Part shown: positions 41,446 through 51,739 of the stretch, one piece after another
How positions within the stretch are numbered: position 1 is the stretch's first letter
How the letters are laid out: each line of letters opens with the position of its first letter
Source of the DNA: Anaerococcus degeneri
GTDB lineage: Bacteria; Bacillota; Clostridia; Tissierellales; Peptoniphilaceae
Assembly (NCBI RefSeq): GCF_017874475.1
Contig: NZ_JAGGLO010000001.1
Coordinates: forward strand, 310,001 to 374,000
Direction of reading: 5' to 3'
Length of the DNA: 64,000 nucleotides
Translations under genes and position numbers: made by a program
Notes under the pieces: model-generated
Seen by the model: only the letters and a program-made list of their open reading frames with translations
What the model was told of the DNA's origin: nothing
The model's database searches: none

Positions 41446-42240
41446 ATGAAAATATCAGACTTTTTAAAAATAGATTATGAGACAAGCTTAATTGCCCTTA
41501 CTTATATTTTAGGCAAAACCAAGTCTTATGTACTAATGAATCAAAATTTAGAATTAAATGACAAGCAAAGTCAACGATTAAAGGATATAATAGATAAGAG
41601 AAAAGACTCTTATCCACTCCAGTATGCTATAGGCGAGTGGGAATTTTATAATCTTAGGCTTAAGGTTGACACAAGAGCCTTGATTCCACGTTTTGAAACA
41701 GAAATAATTGTGGATTTCCTAATAAAATCGCCAATAAAAAAAGATGAAATTTTGGATATTGGTACAGGTACCGGTGCTATTGCTTTATCGCTTGCAAAGA
41801 ATGTAGAAAATTCTTATGTTATCGGGTCAGATATAGAAGAAAAGGCCCTAAGTCTTGCGAGGGAAAATAAAGAATTTACTGGTATAGAGAACGTTGAATT
41901 TATAAAATCAGACTTGTTTGAAAATATTGAAGGAAAATTCGACTTGATTATTTCCAATCCTCCTTATATCAACAAAAAAGATTATGATTCTCTTGATAAG
42001 GAACTTTATTTTGAGCCAAAGTCTGCACTATATGGTGGAGAGGATGGACTAGATTTTTATAGAAAAATTATAAAAAAATCCAATGATTATCTAAATGATC
42101 AGGGCTATCTTGTTTTTGAAATAGGTTATGATCAAAAAGAGGTTTTAAATATGCTTCTCGTAGACCAAGGTTTTGTAAATATTAAAAATATAAAAGATTT
42201 TAATGATTTTGATAGGTTTATTATTGCACAGAAAGGATAG
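41446..42240 (+). CDS. prmC: Release factor glutamine methyltransferase
   Basis: 264 residues from the ATG at 41446, where the PrmC N-terminus begins (M-K-I-S-D-F-L). An in-frame ATG at 41398 would place the rpmE terminator inside the gene and adds 16 residues unlike the family, so it is rejected. SAM site L-D-I-G-T-G-T-G-A-I-A near 102, and catalytic I-S-N-P-P-Y near 167. It methylates the GGQ glutamine of release factors; prfA follows directly. No Shine-Dalgarno is visible before either ATG. Confidence 0.92.
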   Translation: MKISDFLKIDYETSLIALTYILGKTKSYVLMNQNLELNDKQSQRLKDIIDKRKDSYPLQYAIGEWEFYNLRLKVDTRALIPRFETEIIVDFLIKSPIKKDEILDIGTGTGAIALSLAKNVENSYVIGSDIEEKALSLARENKEFTGIENVEFIKSDLFENIEGKFDLIISNPPYINKKDYDSLDKELYFEPKSALYGGEDGLDFYRKIIKKSNDYLNDQGYLVFEIGYDQKEVLNMLLVDQGFVNIKNIKDFNDFDRFIIAQKG

Positions 42241-42243
42241 AAT

Positions 42244-43320
42244 ATGTTTGAAAATTTAGAACATGTTAGAGAAAATTACAAGCAATTAGAATTGAAACTT
42301 GCTGATCCAGCTGTTTTAGCTGATATGGACCAGTTTAGAAAAGTATCTAAAGAATATAATTCTTTAAAACCTGTTGTTGAAAAATACGAAGAGATAAAAA
42401 ATGCTGAAGATACCATAGCTGAAAATCAGGAACTAATAAATGAAGCTGATGATCAGGAAATGGTTCAAATGCTAAAAGAAGAGATAGAAGAAAACAAGGA
42501 TAAATTAGAAGTATTAAAAGATGAGATGCAAATTCTTCTAATTCCAAAAGATCCTAATGATGAAAAAGACGTAATTGTTGAAATCAGACCAGGAGCTGGT
42601 GGAGACGAGGCAGGCCTTTTTGCTGGAGACCTATACAGAATGTATAACATGTACGCAGATAAGGCTGGTTTCAAGACAGAAGAAATTGAAGTCAATACCC
42701 AAGGTGTTGGCGGTATTAAAGATGCGACTTTCGTTGTAAGAGGTGAGGGAGCTTATTCAAAATTAAAGTACGAATCAGGTGTACACAGGGTTCAAAGGGT
42801 TCCAGAAACAGAATCTGGTGGAAGAATCCACACATCAACTGCAACTGTGGCCGTTCTGCCAGAAGTAGACGAAGTAGAACTTCACATAGATCCAAATGAC
42901 ATCAGAGTAGATGTATATAGGTCAAGCGGTAATGGTGGTCAGTCAGTAAATACAACTGACTCAGCTGTAAGGCTAACTCATATACCAACAGGTCTAGTTG
43001 TTGCCATTCAAGATGAAAAAAGTCAGATAAAAAACAAGGAAAAAGCTATGAGAGTTCTTAGGGCAAGGCTTTTTGAACTTGAAGAGCAAAAGAGAAATAA
43101 GGAAATAGCTGACAACAGAAAAAGTCAAGTAGGTACAGGTGACAGGTCTGAAAGAATTAGGACCTACAACTTCCCACAAGGAAGAATTACAGACCACAGA
43201 ATTAACAAGACAATTTACCAACTAGATGATTTTCTAAATGGAGAAATAGAGGATATGATAAATTCCCTAATTGCAGAAGATCAAACTAGAAAACTCGAAA
43301 AAGTAGGCGAGGACGAATAA
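42244..43320 (+). CDS. prfA: Peptide chain release factor 1
   Basis: 358 residues. The codon-recognition motif is P-E-T (RF1 type P-x-T; RF2 has SPF) and the catalytic loop is G-S-G-N-G-G-Q near 230, whose Gln is the target of PrmC encoded just upstream. It releases peptides at UAA and UAG. SD aaagga is in the prmC end. A CDF transporter gene follows with no gap. Confidence 0.97.
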   Translation: MFENLEHVRENYKQLELKLADPAVLADMDQFRKVSKEYNSLKPVVEKYEEIKNAEDTIAENQELINEADDQEMVQMLKEEIEENKDKLEVLKDEMQILLIPKDPNDEKDVIVEIRPGAGGDEAGLFAGDLYRMYNMYADKAGFKTEEIEVNTQGVGGIKDATFVVRGEGAYSKLKYESGVHRVQRVPETESGGRIHTSTATVAVLPEVDEVELHIDPNDIRVDVYRSSGNGGQSVNTTDSAVRLTHIPTGLVVAIQDEKSQIKNKEKAMRVLRARLFELEEQKRNKEIADNRKSQVGTGDRSERIRTYNFPQGRITDHRINKTIYQLDDFLNGEIEDMINSLIAEDQTRKLEKVGEDE

Positions 43321-44259
43321 TTGTTTGATTTTTTAGCCAATAGATTCGTAAAAGACCATGAAAATATTGACAATCCAGATGTAAGGCTCAACTTAATTAG
43401 CCTTTCTTCAATCATGGGCATTGTCATGAATATTATTCTTTTCCTATCGAAAATATTTTTGGGAATCTTTACCAAGTCTACAGCTATTTTAAATGATGCT
43501 TTTAATAACTTATCAGACTCAGTGGTTTCCATAATGTCATTAGTAGGATCTAGTTTTTCGAAAAAACCAGCTGACGAAGAGCATCCTTTTGGGCATGGAA
43601 GGGTTGAATATGTAATGGCTCTTTTGGTTTCGATTGTAATTGTCTATGTAGGTATTAATTTATTTATAAATTCTGCAAAAAGCTTTGACGATCAAAACCC
43701 AAATGGCCTAAGCCTACTATCTTTCATAATACTTTTTTCTGGTATTTTGATTAAGGTCTATATTTATTATCTAAATTCAAGACTTTACAAGGAATTAGAA
43801 TCAGATTTAAATCTAGGAGTAATGCTTGACGCAAGAAATGATATAATTTCAACTACAGCTATCATTCTGGGTGTGTTTTTACAAAGATTTGTAACTTTCA
43901 ACCTAGATGCGGCCATGGGTGTTGTGGTAGCATTTTTTGTAACAAAACCTGGTATTGACTTGTTTAATGAAACCGTTGGTTATCTATTAGGCGAAAGAAT
44001 TGATAAGGAAATAGAAAAGAAAATTTCTGAAATTCTTTTAAGTGGTTCTTACATTATAGGTTTCCACCATCTAGATATACACCAATATGGAAAAGGCCAT
44101 ATTGCAGGGTCCTGCCATGTTGAAGTGCCTGGAAATCTTACTGTAGCAGAACTTCACAGGGAAATTGATTCGATAGAAAAAAAGGTTAGAAAAGAAACAG
44201 GGGTAATTCTCACCCTCCACGCTGACCCAACCTACAATATCTTAGATAAAGAAGGTTAA
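43321..44259 (+). CDS. Cation diffusion facilitator family transporter
   Basis: 312 residues from a TTG start directly after the prfA stop, with ggcgagga as ribosome site. Six membrane helices in the first 210 residues, the metal-site motifs A-I-L-N-D-A-F-N-N-L-S-D near 59 and H-P-F-G-H-G-R-V-E-Y near 89, D-A-R-N-D near 177, and a C-terminal cytoplasmic domain with H-H-L-D-I-H-Q-Y-G-K-G near 258. It exports a divalent metal (Zn2+, Fe2+ or Mn2+) in exchange for protons; the metal is not clear. Co-transcribed with prfA and tsaC. Confidence 0.92.
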   Translation: MFDFLANRFVKDHENIDNPDVRLNLISLSSIMGIVMNIILFLSKIFLGIFTKSTAILNDAFNNLSDSVVSIMSLVGSSFSKKPADEEHPFGHGRVEYVMALLVSIVIVYVGINLFINSAKSFDDQNPNGLSLLSFIILFSGILIKVYIYYLNSRLYKELESDLNLGVMLDARNDIISTTAIILGVFLQRFVTFNLDAAMGVVVAFFVTKPGIDLFNETVGYLLGERIDKEIEKKISEILLSGSYIIGFHHLDIHQYGKGHIAGSCHVEVPGNLTVAELHREIDSIEKKVRKETGVILTLHADPTYNILDKEG

Positions 44260-45932
<1,673 letters not shown>

Positions 45933-45941
45933 GGAATGAAA

Positions 45942-47219
45942 ATGGCGAAAAAAGAGATTTTAATTATTAATTCTAATGGACCTCTGAAAGGTGAGGTTAA
46001 TATATCAGGTGCGAAAAATTCTGCACTTCCTATACTAGCCGCATGCGTTTTAGGTACTGAAGAGATCATATTAGATGGGGTTCCTGAGCTTAAGGACGTT
46101 GAAATAATGGTTGAGGTGCTTAAGCACCTTGGAAGCAAGGTTGAATATCTTGATCAAAATACCTTAAAAATTAATTCAGCAGGTATCAATACTAGTGAAA
46201 CTCCATATGAACTTATGGATAAGATGAGGGCATCATTTGTTGTAATGGGTCCGCTTTTATCAAGGTTTCACGCAGCTCACACCAAGGCACCAGGCGGATG
46301 TAATATAGGAAGTCGCCCTATAGACCTACACCTAAAGGGTTTTGAAGCTCTTGGTGCAGTAAATACTGTTAATAATGACGAAATAGCCATAGTAGCTAAG
46401 GATGGGCTAGTTGGTACAGAGATTTACCTAGATTTTCCATCAGTAGGAGCTACACAAAATATAATTATGGCTGCTTGCCTTGCTGAGGGTAAGACAACCT
46501 TAGAAAATGCAGCAAAAGAACCAGAAATAGTTGACCTTGCGTCCTTCTTATCTAAGATGGGTGCAAATATAAAGGGTGCAGGTACATCTACAATAGTTAT
46601 AGATGGTGTAGAAAAACTTACAGGTACTCGTCACACTATAATCCCAGATAGGATAGAAGCTGCAACCTATATGACAGCTGCAGCTATGACAATGGGAGAG
46701 GTTTTAATAAATAATGTAATAGGTTCTCATATTAGACCAGTGATTGCAAAACTTGTAGAAATGGGTGTTGATGTAGAAGAAATTGAAGATGAGGATAAGA
46801 TTATTGTCAAGGCTCCTCATAGATTAAAATCAACCAATATCCAAACCCTCCCATATCCAGGTTTCCCAACAGATGCTCAGGCTCAATTTATGGCCCTAAT
46901 GACAGTTTGTGAGGGAGAAAGCAGGATTCAAGAGACTGTTTTTGAAAATAGGTTTATGCATGTTGAAGAACTTATGAAGATGGGAGCTGTAATTGCCACA
47001 TCTGGAAACAGGGCAACAATTGCTGGCGTTGAGAAACTTCATGGTGCTGATGTAAAAGCAACTGACCTTAGAGCGGGTGCGGCTCTTGTGATGGCAGGAC
47101 TTGTTGCAAAAGGCACAACAAGAGTTTTTGATATTTTTCACATAGACAGGGGATATTCAAATCTCGTTGAGAAGCTAACTAAACTTGGCGCTGACATAAA
47201 GAGAGTAGAAGTAGAATAA
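45942..47219 (+). CDS. murA: UDP-N-acetylglucosamine 1-carboxyvinyltransferase
   Basis: 425 residues from the ATG at 45942, which has the best spacing to aagga; an ATG two codons upstream is too close. Substrate lysine in S-G-A-K-N-S-A-L-P near 21 and catalytic Cys in A-P-G-G-C-N-I-G-S-R-P near 117. It starts peptidoglycan synthesis by adding enolpyruvate to UDP-GlcNAc. The Cys (not Asp) predicts the fosfomycin-sensitive type. Its stop overlaps the recD2 start. Confidence 0.97.
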   Translation: MAKKEILIINSNGPLKGEVNISGAKNSALPILAACVLGTEEIILDGVPELKDVEIMVEVLKHLGSKVEYLDQNTLKINSAGINTSETPYELMDKMRASFVVMGPLLSRFHAAHTKAPGGCNIGSRPIDLHLKGFEALGAVNTVNNDEIAIVAKDGLVGTEIYLDFPSVGATQNIIMAACLAEGKTTLENAAKEPEIVDLASFLSKMGANIKGAGTSTIVIDGVEKLTGTRHTIIPDRIEAATYMTAAAMTMGEVLINNVIGSHIRPVIAKLVEMGVDVEEIEDEDKIIVKAPHRLKSTNIQTLPYPGFPTDAQAQFMALMTVCEGESRIQETVFENRFMHVEELMKMGAVIATSGNRATIAGVEKLHGADVKATDLRAGAALVMAGLVAKGTTRVFDIFHIDRGYSNLVEKLTKLGADIKRVEVE

Positions 47220-49375
47220 TGAAATTAGAAGGTATAGTATCAAACATTAGGTATAGGAATGATGAAAGTGGTTATAGCGTTATGACGCTTGAAACTACCG
47301 ATTCTGACATAACTATTGTTGGTACTATGCCTTTTTTTAATGAAGGCGACAGGATAGAAGTTGAGGGTGATTTTACCTACCACGATAAGTACGGCGAGCA
47401 GATAAATGTCAGAAATGTAAGGCTTAAAAAACCTTCTGATAGGGAATCTATAGTAAAGTATTTGGCGAGCGGAAATATAAGAGGGGTTGGTAAAAAAACA
47501 GCTGAAGCAATTTACGATGTATTTGGCAAAGATTCTTTGGATATTTTATATAAGAATCCCGACAAGCTTTTGAAGGTAGAAGGTATAGGCAAGAAGAAAC
47601 TTGAAGATATAAAGATATCCGCCGAAGAAACTAGGGATTCAAGACGTAGTCTAGAATTTCTCCAAGGACTAAGGATTTCCTATAATCTTTCTATGAAAAT
47701 CTACAATAAGTACGGCGAAAACACCATAGATATTGTAAAATCCAACCCTTATAAACTTATTGAAGATATTAAGGGGATTGGTTTCAATATGGCAGATGCC
47801 TTGGCAAGAAATATGCAAATGGAATCAAACTCTGCCTTTAGGATATCCGCTGGCCTAACTTATGTTATTGATTTTGAGGCAGATTTTAATGGTCACACTA
47901 GCCTTGAAATCTCATATCTCATCAATGAGGCAGCCAAGCTTTTAAAGGCTGATAAGGATTTGATAAGAGAGCAAATCCAAGTAGATCTCTTATCGGGAAA
48001 ACTTGAACTTGTTGAAATAGAAGAAAAATCCTATGTTTATTCCAAAGGTCTTTATAAGGCTGAAAAATCAGTTGCCATGGCCCTTGCAAAAAAAATTAAA
48101 GAGCCTTATATTTTTGATGTAGGAATTGATGAAGACCTTGGTGGTTATTCTGAAGAACAAAAACAAGCAATTGAAGCTGCATTTGAAAATATGGTCTTAG
48201 TAATAACTGGTGGTCCAGGTACTGGAAAAACAACAATAATAAATGCCATTACTAGTATTCTTGATAAAAATGAACTTTCCTATGCCCTTGCAGCACCAAC
48301 AGGCAGGGCTGCTAAGCGTATGCAAGAAGCAACTGACAGTGAAGCTAACACCATCCATAGGCTAGTTGGTATTAGACCAGATATGCCGATAGCTGAATAT
48401 AATGAGGAAAATCCAATCGACAAAGACTACGTAATTGTTGATGAGATGAGTATGGTTGATATTTATTTGATGAAAAATCTCCTTGATGCAGTTGGTGAAT
48501 CTACAGCCCTAATTCTGGTCGGTGATAGTGACCAGTTGCCATCAGTAGGTCCGGGAAATGTTTTATCTGATGTATTAAATTCTTCAGCTAAGTCCATTAG
48601 GCTTAAAAAAATCTTCAGACAAGCGAGCCAGTCAAATATAATTGTGAATGCTCACAGGATAAATGAGGGTAAATACCCAGTTTTAAACCAACCTGATAAA
48701 GACTTTTTCTTTATAAATGCAAATGGAGACAATTTTAATCAGGCCTTGCTAGATTTAATTAAAGATAGATTGCCAAATTTTTATAATTTTGACCCAGTAA
48801 GGGATATTGAAGTCTTAGCCCTATCAAGAAAAACGAATTGGGGAGTTGATGCCATTAATAAATCTATCCAAGAAGCCATTAATAAAGAAAAAATATATTT
48901 AAAAGTTAATGAAAGGACATTTAAGCTTCACGATAAGGTAATGCAAGTGAGGAATAATTACGATTTAAAGGCCCTAAACAACGCATCTAACGATGATGGT
49001 GTCTATAATGGGGATATTGGCATTATTACAGAAATTGACACCGATGAGGAGAGTCTTAAAGTCGAATTTGATGATGGCAAAATTGTAAAATACAAAAAAG
49101 AAGATATTAAAGATTTGGACCTATCTTATGCTATAACGGTTCATAAGTCTCAAGGATCCGAATTTAAGTGTGTGATCATACCAATGATGCAGGTTGCTCC
49201 AATGCTTTTAACTAGAAATCTTCTTTATACTGGGGTAACTCGTGCGAAAAAACTCGTAATTTTACTAGGAGATAAGCGATATATAAAAAGAATGGTTGAT
49301 AATAATAGGTCAAATGACAGAAATACCAATCTTTCCTATTGGATAAATGAAATGGAGTCTATTCTTGCTGATTGA
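47219..49375 (+). CDS. recD2: RecD2-type ATP-dependent DNA helicase
   Basis: 718 residues, the RecD2 form with an N-terminal OB and helix-hairpin-helix region (about 1-190; G-V-G-K-K-T-A-E near 88, V-E-G-I-G-K-K near 119) and a superfamily 1 helicase core: I-T-G-G-P-G-T-G-K-T-T near 330, V-D-E-M-S-M-V-D near 409, G-D-S-D-Q-L-P-S-V-G-P-G near 435, A-I-T-V-H-K-S-Q-G-S-E near 638 and the T-G-V-T-R-A-K-K motif VI. It acts 5'-3' in repair and mismatch tolerance, without RecBC. comF overlaps its end by 29 bases. Confidence 0.94.
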   Translation: MKLEGIVSNIRYRNDESGYSVMTLETTDSDITIVGTMPFFNEGDRIEVEGDFTYHDKYGEQINVRNVRLKKPSDRESIVKYLASGNIRGVGKKTAEAIYDVFGKDSLDILYKNPDKLLKVEGIGKKKLEDIKISAEETRDSRRSLEFLQGLRISYNLSMKIYNKYGENTIDIVKSNPYKLIEDIKGIGFNMADALARNMQMESNSAFRISAGLTYVIDFEADFNGHTSLEISYLINEAAKLLKADKDLIREQIQVDLLSGKLELVEIEEKSYVYSKGLYKAEKSVAMALAKKIKEPYIFDVGIDEDLGGYSEEQKQAIEAAFENMVLVITGGPGTGKTTIINAITSILDKNELSYALAAPTGRAAKRMQEATDSEANTIHRLVGIRPDMPIAEYNEENPIDKDYVIVDEMSMVDIYLMKNLLDAVGESTALILVGDSDQLPSVGPGNVLSDVLNSSAKSIRLKKIFRQASQSNIIVNAHRINEGKYPVLNQPDKDFFFINANGDNFNQALLDLIKDRLPNFYNFDPVRDIEVLALSRKTNWGVDAINKSIQEAINKEKIYLKVNERTFKLHDKVMQVRNNYDLKALNNASNDDGVYNGDIGIITEIDTDEESLKVEFDDGKIVKYKKEDIKDLDLSYAITVHKSQGSEFKCVIIPMMQVAPMLLTRNLLYTGVTRAKKLVILLGDKRYIKRMVDNNRSNDRNTNLSYWINEMESILAD

Positions 49376-49994
49376 TTATTTATTTTTAGATGAAAATACC
49401 TGCACTTTTTGTCAGAACGAATACATTTACAAGTACGGACTTTGTAGGGATTGTTATGATAGGCTTGATTACGTTGATAATAAATTTCTTATTGGTGATT
49501 ATGAGTGCTACTCCATATATTTTTATGACGAATTTTTTAAAAAACTCATAGGCCTCTATAAGTTTGAAAGAAGAACTGAGTTTTCTAGGATTTTCGCAAA
49601 GATTGTTTATGAATATGGGAAGAGGAAAAATCTTTTCAATGTAGATTATATTTTGCCTTCACCATCATCAAGAGGAACTTTGATAAATAGAGGATTTGAT
49701 CATATAAGAATGATTACAGATGATTTTATTGACAAAATAAAACCGACTTATCTTGATGATTTTATAAAGATAAAAGACACAAAGGCCCAGCACGACTTGG
49801 GAAAGGAAGATAGGTCGAAAAACTTAATCGGTGCTTTTAGATTAGAAAAGGACTTAAGTGGAAAATCAGTTTTGATAATTGATGATCTTGTCACAACTGG
49901 AAACACCTCACTTGAAATGATAAAAGTTCTAGAAAAAGCAAACGTAAAAGAAGTCAAAATCCTAGCACTCGCTTCAGAAAGAAGGGTATTATAA
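49347..49994 (+). CDS. comF: ComF-family phosphoribosyltransferase-like protein
   Basis: 215 residues. An N-terminal zinc finger (C-T-F-C near 19-22, C-R-D-C near 33-36) is followed by a type I PRTase domain with L-P-S-P-S-S near 104 and the PRPP motif L-I-I-D-D-L-V-T-T-G-N-T near 180. ComF homologues help DNA uptake during transformation or DNA repair with helicases. Gene overlap with recD2 suggests a shared role. A bidirectional terminator follows. Confidence 0.9.
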   Translation: MKWSLFLLIDYLFLDENTCTFCQNEYIYKYGLCRDCYDRLDYVDNKFLIGDYECYSIYFYDEFFKKLIGLYKFERRTEFSRIFAKIVYEYGKRKNLFNVDYILPSPSSRGTLINRGFDHIRMITDDFIDKIKPTYLDDFIKIKDTKAQHDLGKEDRSKNLIGAFRLEKDLSGKSVLIIDDLVTTGNTSLEMIKVLEKANVKEVKILALASERRVL

Positions 49995-50030
49995 AAGCCA
50001 AGGAAAGCTTTCGCTTAAACTTGGCTTATT
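49993..50030. terminator. Terminator between comF and scfB
   Basis: AAGCCAAG/CTTGGCTT with a nested AAGC/GCTT inner hairpin. T-rich tracts follow on both strands, so it serves both converging genes. Confidence 0.7.
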
Positions 50031-50031
50031 T

Positions 50032-51414
50032 TTATGCATCCACTTTTTCTGCTTCTTTCATAAATTCATAAATTTTAACGGCTAGGGCCATTTCAATTCT
50101 TTTTCTAAATAGTTTGCAAGAATAATCGTGGGTATGGTTTAAATCACCTGTCGCATTGTAATTATTTGCAGCACAGCCACCAGAGCAGTACATATTGGCC
50201 CAACATTCCCTACATTCTGATTTTGAATAGCAGTTGCAGGTTTTAAACTGATTTACAAGTCCAGTATTTTTTACACCTTCAAAAATATTACCTATTTTAA
50301 AATCGTCATTGCCTACAAATTGGTGGCAAGGGAATAGGTCGCCTGTTGGTGTTACTGCCATGTATTCTGTTCCAGATCCGCAGCCTGAAAGTCTCTTGTG
50401 GATGCAAGGACCATTTTCAAGGTCAATCATATAGTGGTAGAAGATAAACTCGTCGTTATTATCAATAGCATCCATCATCATATCAGCCAATTTTTCGTAT
50501 TGGTCAAAAAGAATTGGTAGGTGTTCATCTTTTAAGGCGTATTCATTATCAGGGCTACCTACAACTGGCTCTAGTGAAGTACGTTTGAAGCCTAAATCAA
50601 GATAGGTTTTAATATCTTCTGTAAAATCTAGGTTATTGGCAGTATAGGTACCCCTCATGTAGTATTCTTTGTCACCACGTTTTTCAACTAATTTTTGGAA
50701 TTTTGGCACGATTAGGTCAAAAGACCCAGTACCAGCAAGGGTCTTTCTAAAGTGGTCGTGTTTTTCTTGCCTGCCATCAAGGGATAGGACTACATTTTTC
50801 ATATTTTTATTTAAATAATCAATAGTATTGTCATTTAGAAGTAGGCCGTTAGTTGTGAGTGTGAAGTTAAAGTGTTTGTTGTATTCTTCTTCCTTACTCC
50901 TTGCGTAGTCGACAGTATATTTTACCACATCAAGGTTCATCAAAGGCTCACCGCCAAAAAAGTCTATATCTAAGTTATGATGACCACCAGAATTTTCTAA
51001 GAGAAAATCAATTGCTCTTTTGGCAACTTCCTTAGTCATAATTGCATCTGGTCCGTGATATTTTCCGCCCTTGGCAAAGCAATAATCACAGGTGAAATTG
51101 CAAGTATGGGCCACATTCAGGCAAAGAGCCTTGATGTTAGTTGGCCTTTTTGTAACATCAATTGCAAGGTCCTTAAAATTATCTTCTGTGAATAATTGAC
51201 CTGTAGAGATTAGCTCTTCAACCTCGTTAAAGGCTGCATTTAACTCATCATTTGTAAGATTATACTTTTCTTTAATTTCTTCTTTTAATAGATTTTTGTC
51301 TGTTTTTATGTATTTTTCAATAATATCGTAGGTGACATCATCAACTAGGTGGACAGATCCACTATATATATCTAAAACAATATTAAAACCCTTAGCCTTA
51401 TATTGGTGTATCAT
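50032..51414 (-). CDS. scfB: SCIFF peptide maturase, radical SAM ranthipeptide synthase
   Basis: 460 residues. An N-terminal PqqD-like precursor-recognition domain (about 1-80) is followed by the radical SAM core with C105-N-F-T-C109-D-Y-C112 and S-A-M motif D-F-F-G-G-E-P-L near 152, then a Cys-rich SPASM region (about 345-435, e.g. C-N-C-Y-S-K-S-E-C-R-E-C-W-A-N-M-Y-C-S-G-G-C). It installs thioether bridges from Cys to neighbouring residues of the SCIFF peptide, encoded by scfA 128 nt upstream. SD aaggaga. An attenuator-like hairpin lies between scfA and scfB. Confidence 0.95.
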   Translation of the reverse strand: MIHQYKAKGFNIVLDIYSGSVHLVDDVTYDIIEKYIKTDKNLLKEEIKEKYNLTNDELNAAFNEVEELISTGQLFTEDNFKDLAIDVTKRPTNIKALCLNVAHTCNFTCDYCFAKGGKYHGPDAIMTKEVAKRAIDFLLENSGGHHNLDIDFFGGEPLMNLDVVKYTVDYARSKEEEYNKHFNFTLTTNGLLLNDNTIDYLNKNMKNVVLSLDGRQEKHDHFRKTLAGTGSFDLIVPKFQKLVEKRGDKEYYMRGTYTANNLDFTEDIKTYLDLGFKRTSLEPVVGSPDNEYALKDEHLPILFDQYEKLADMMMDAIDNNDEFIFYHYMIDLENGPCIHKRLSGCGSGTEYMAVTPTGDLFPCHQFVGNDDFKIGNIFEGVKNTGLVNQFKTCNCYSKSECRECWANMYCSGGCAANNYNATGDLNHTHDYSCKLFRKRIEMALAVKIYEFMKEAEKVDA

Positions 51415-51483
51415 AAATTCTCCTTTATTTGTAAAATCCTTACTATTATACTTATTTGCAAGAATTATAAAAGTAATAAACAG

Positions 51484-51514
51484 AAAAAAACTTACCTACA
51501 TTTATGTATGTAAG
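51484..51514 (-). terminator. Attenuator-like terminator between scfA and scfB
   Basis: CTTACATACAT/ATGTAGGTAAG stem (one mismatch) followed on the minus strand by TTTTTTTCTG. It would let most transcripts end after the precursor gene, giving more peptide than enzyme. Confidence 0.7.
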
Positions 51515-51542
51515 TAAGTTATTAAATAGTGTAAGTTTTTTC

Positions 51543-51695
51543 CTATTTATTTTCCTTTTTGCTAACACATTCTTGGTTTGCAACTCCGCAAGATGTTTTA
51601 CAAGCAGATTGGCAAGATGTTTGACATTCACCGCAACCGCCGTCTTTTTGGCTCTTGTGAAGATTTCTTGTGTTAAGTGTAAGTATTCTTTTCAT
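51543..51695 (-). CDS. scfA: SCIFF (six-cysteines-in-forty-five) ranthipeptide precursor
   Basis: 50 residues from the ATG at 51695, after aaggag; an in-frame ATG 12 codons upstream lies within a dyad and has no ribosome site. The leader is M-K-R-I-L-T-L-N-T-R-N-L-H-K; the core carries cysteines 21, 24, 28, 32, 36 and 43 in C-G-E-C-Q-T-S-C-Q-S-A-C-K-T-S-C, the near-invariant SCIFF pattern. Thr26 and Thr34 between cysteines are the likely thioether acceptors. Biological role of SCIFF peptides is not settled (signalling or redox roles proposed). The maturase scfB is next. Confidence 0.96.
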   Translation of the reverse strand: MKRILTLNTRNLHKSQKDGGCGECQTSCQSACKTSCGVANQECVSKKENK

Positions 51696-51712
51696 ATCAA
51701 ATCTCCTTATCG

Positions 51713-51727
51713 ATAAGAATTTCTTAT
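51713..51727. promoter_or_regulatory. Perfect 7-1-7 dyad upstream of scfA
   Basis: ATAAGAA-T-TTCTTAT, an exact inverted repeat 17 nt before the scfA ATG within the 44-bp gap after the decarboxylase gene. It may be an operator or an mRNA hairpin. Confidence 0.45.
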
Positions 51728-51739
51728 TCAATTAATATA

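Noticed and set aside
51696-51731. Upstream ATG extending the SCIFF precursor by 12 residues
   Set aside because: No ribosome site precedes it, the added part covers a dyad and the SD, and SCIFF peptides begin M-K-x-I.
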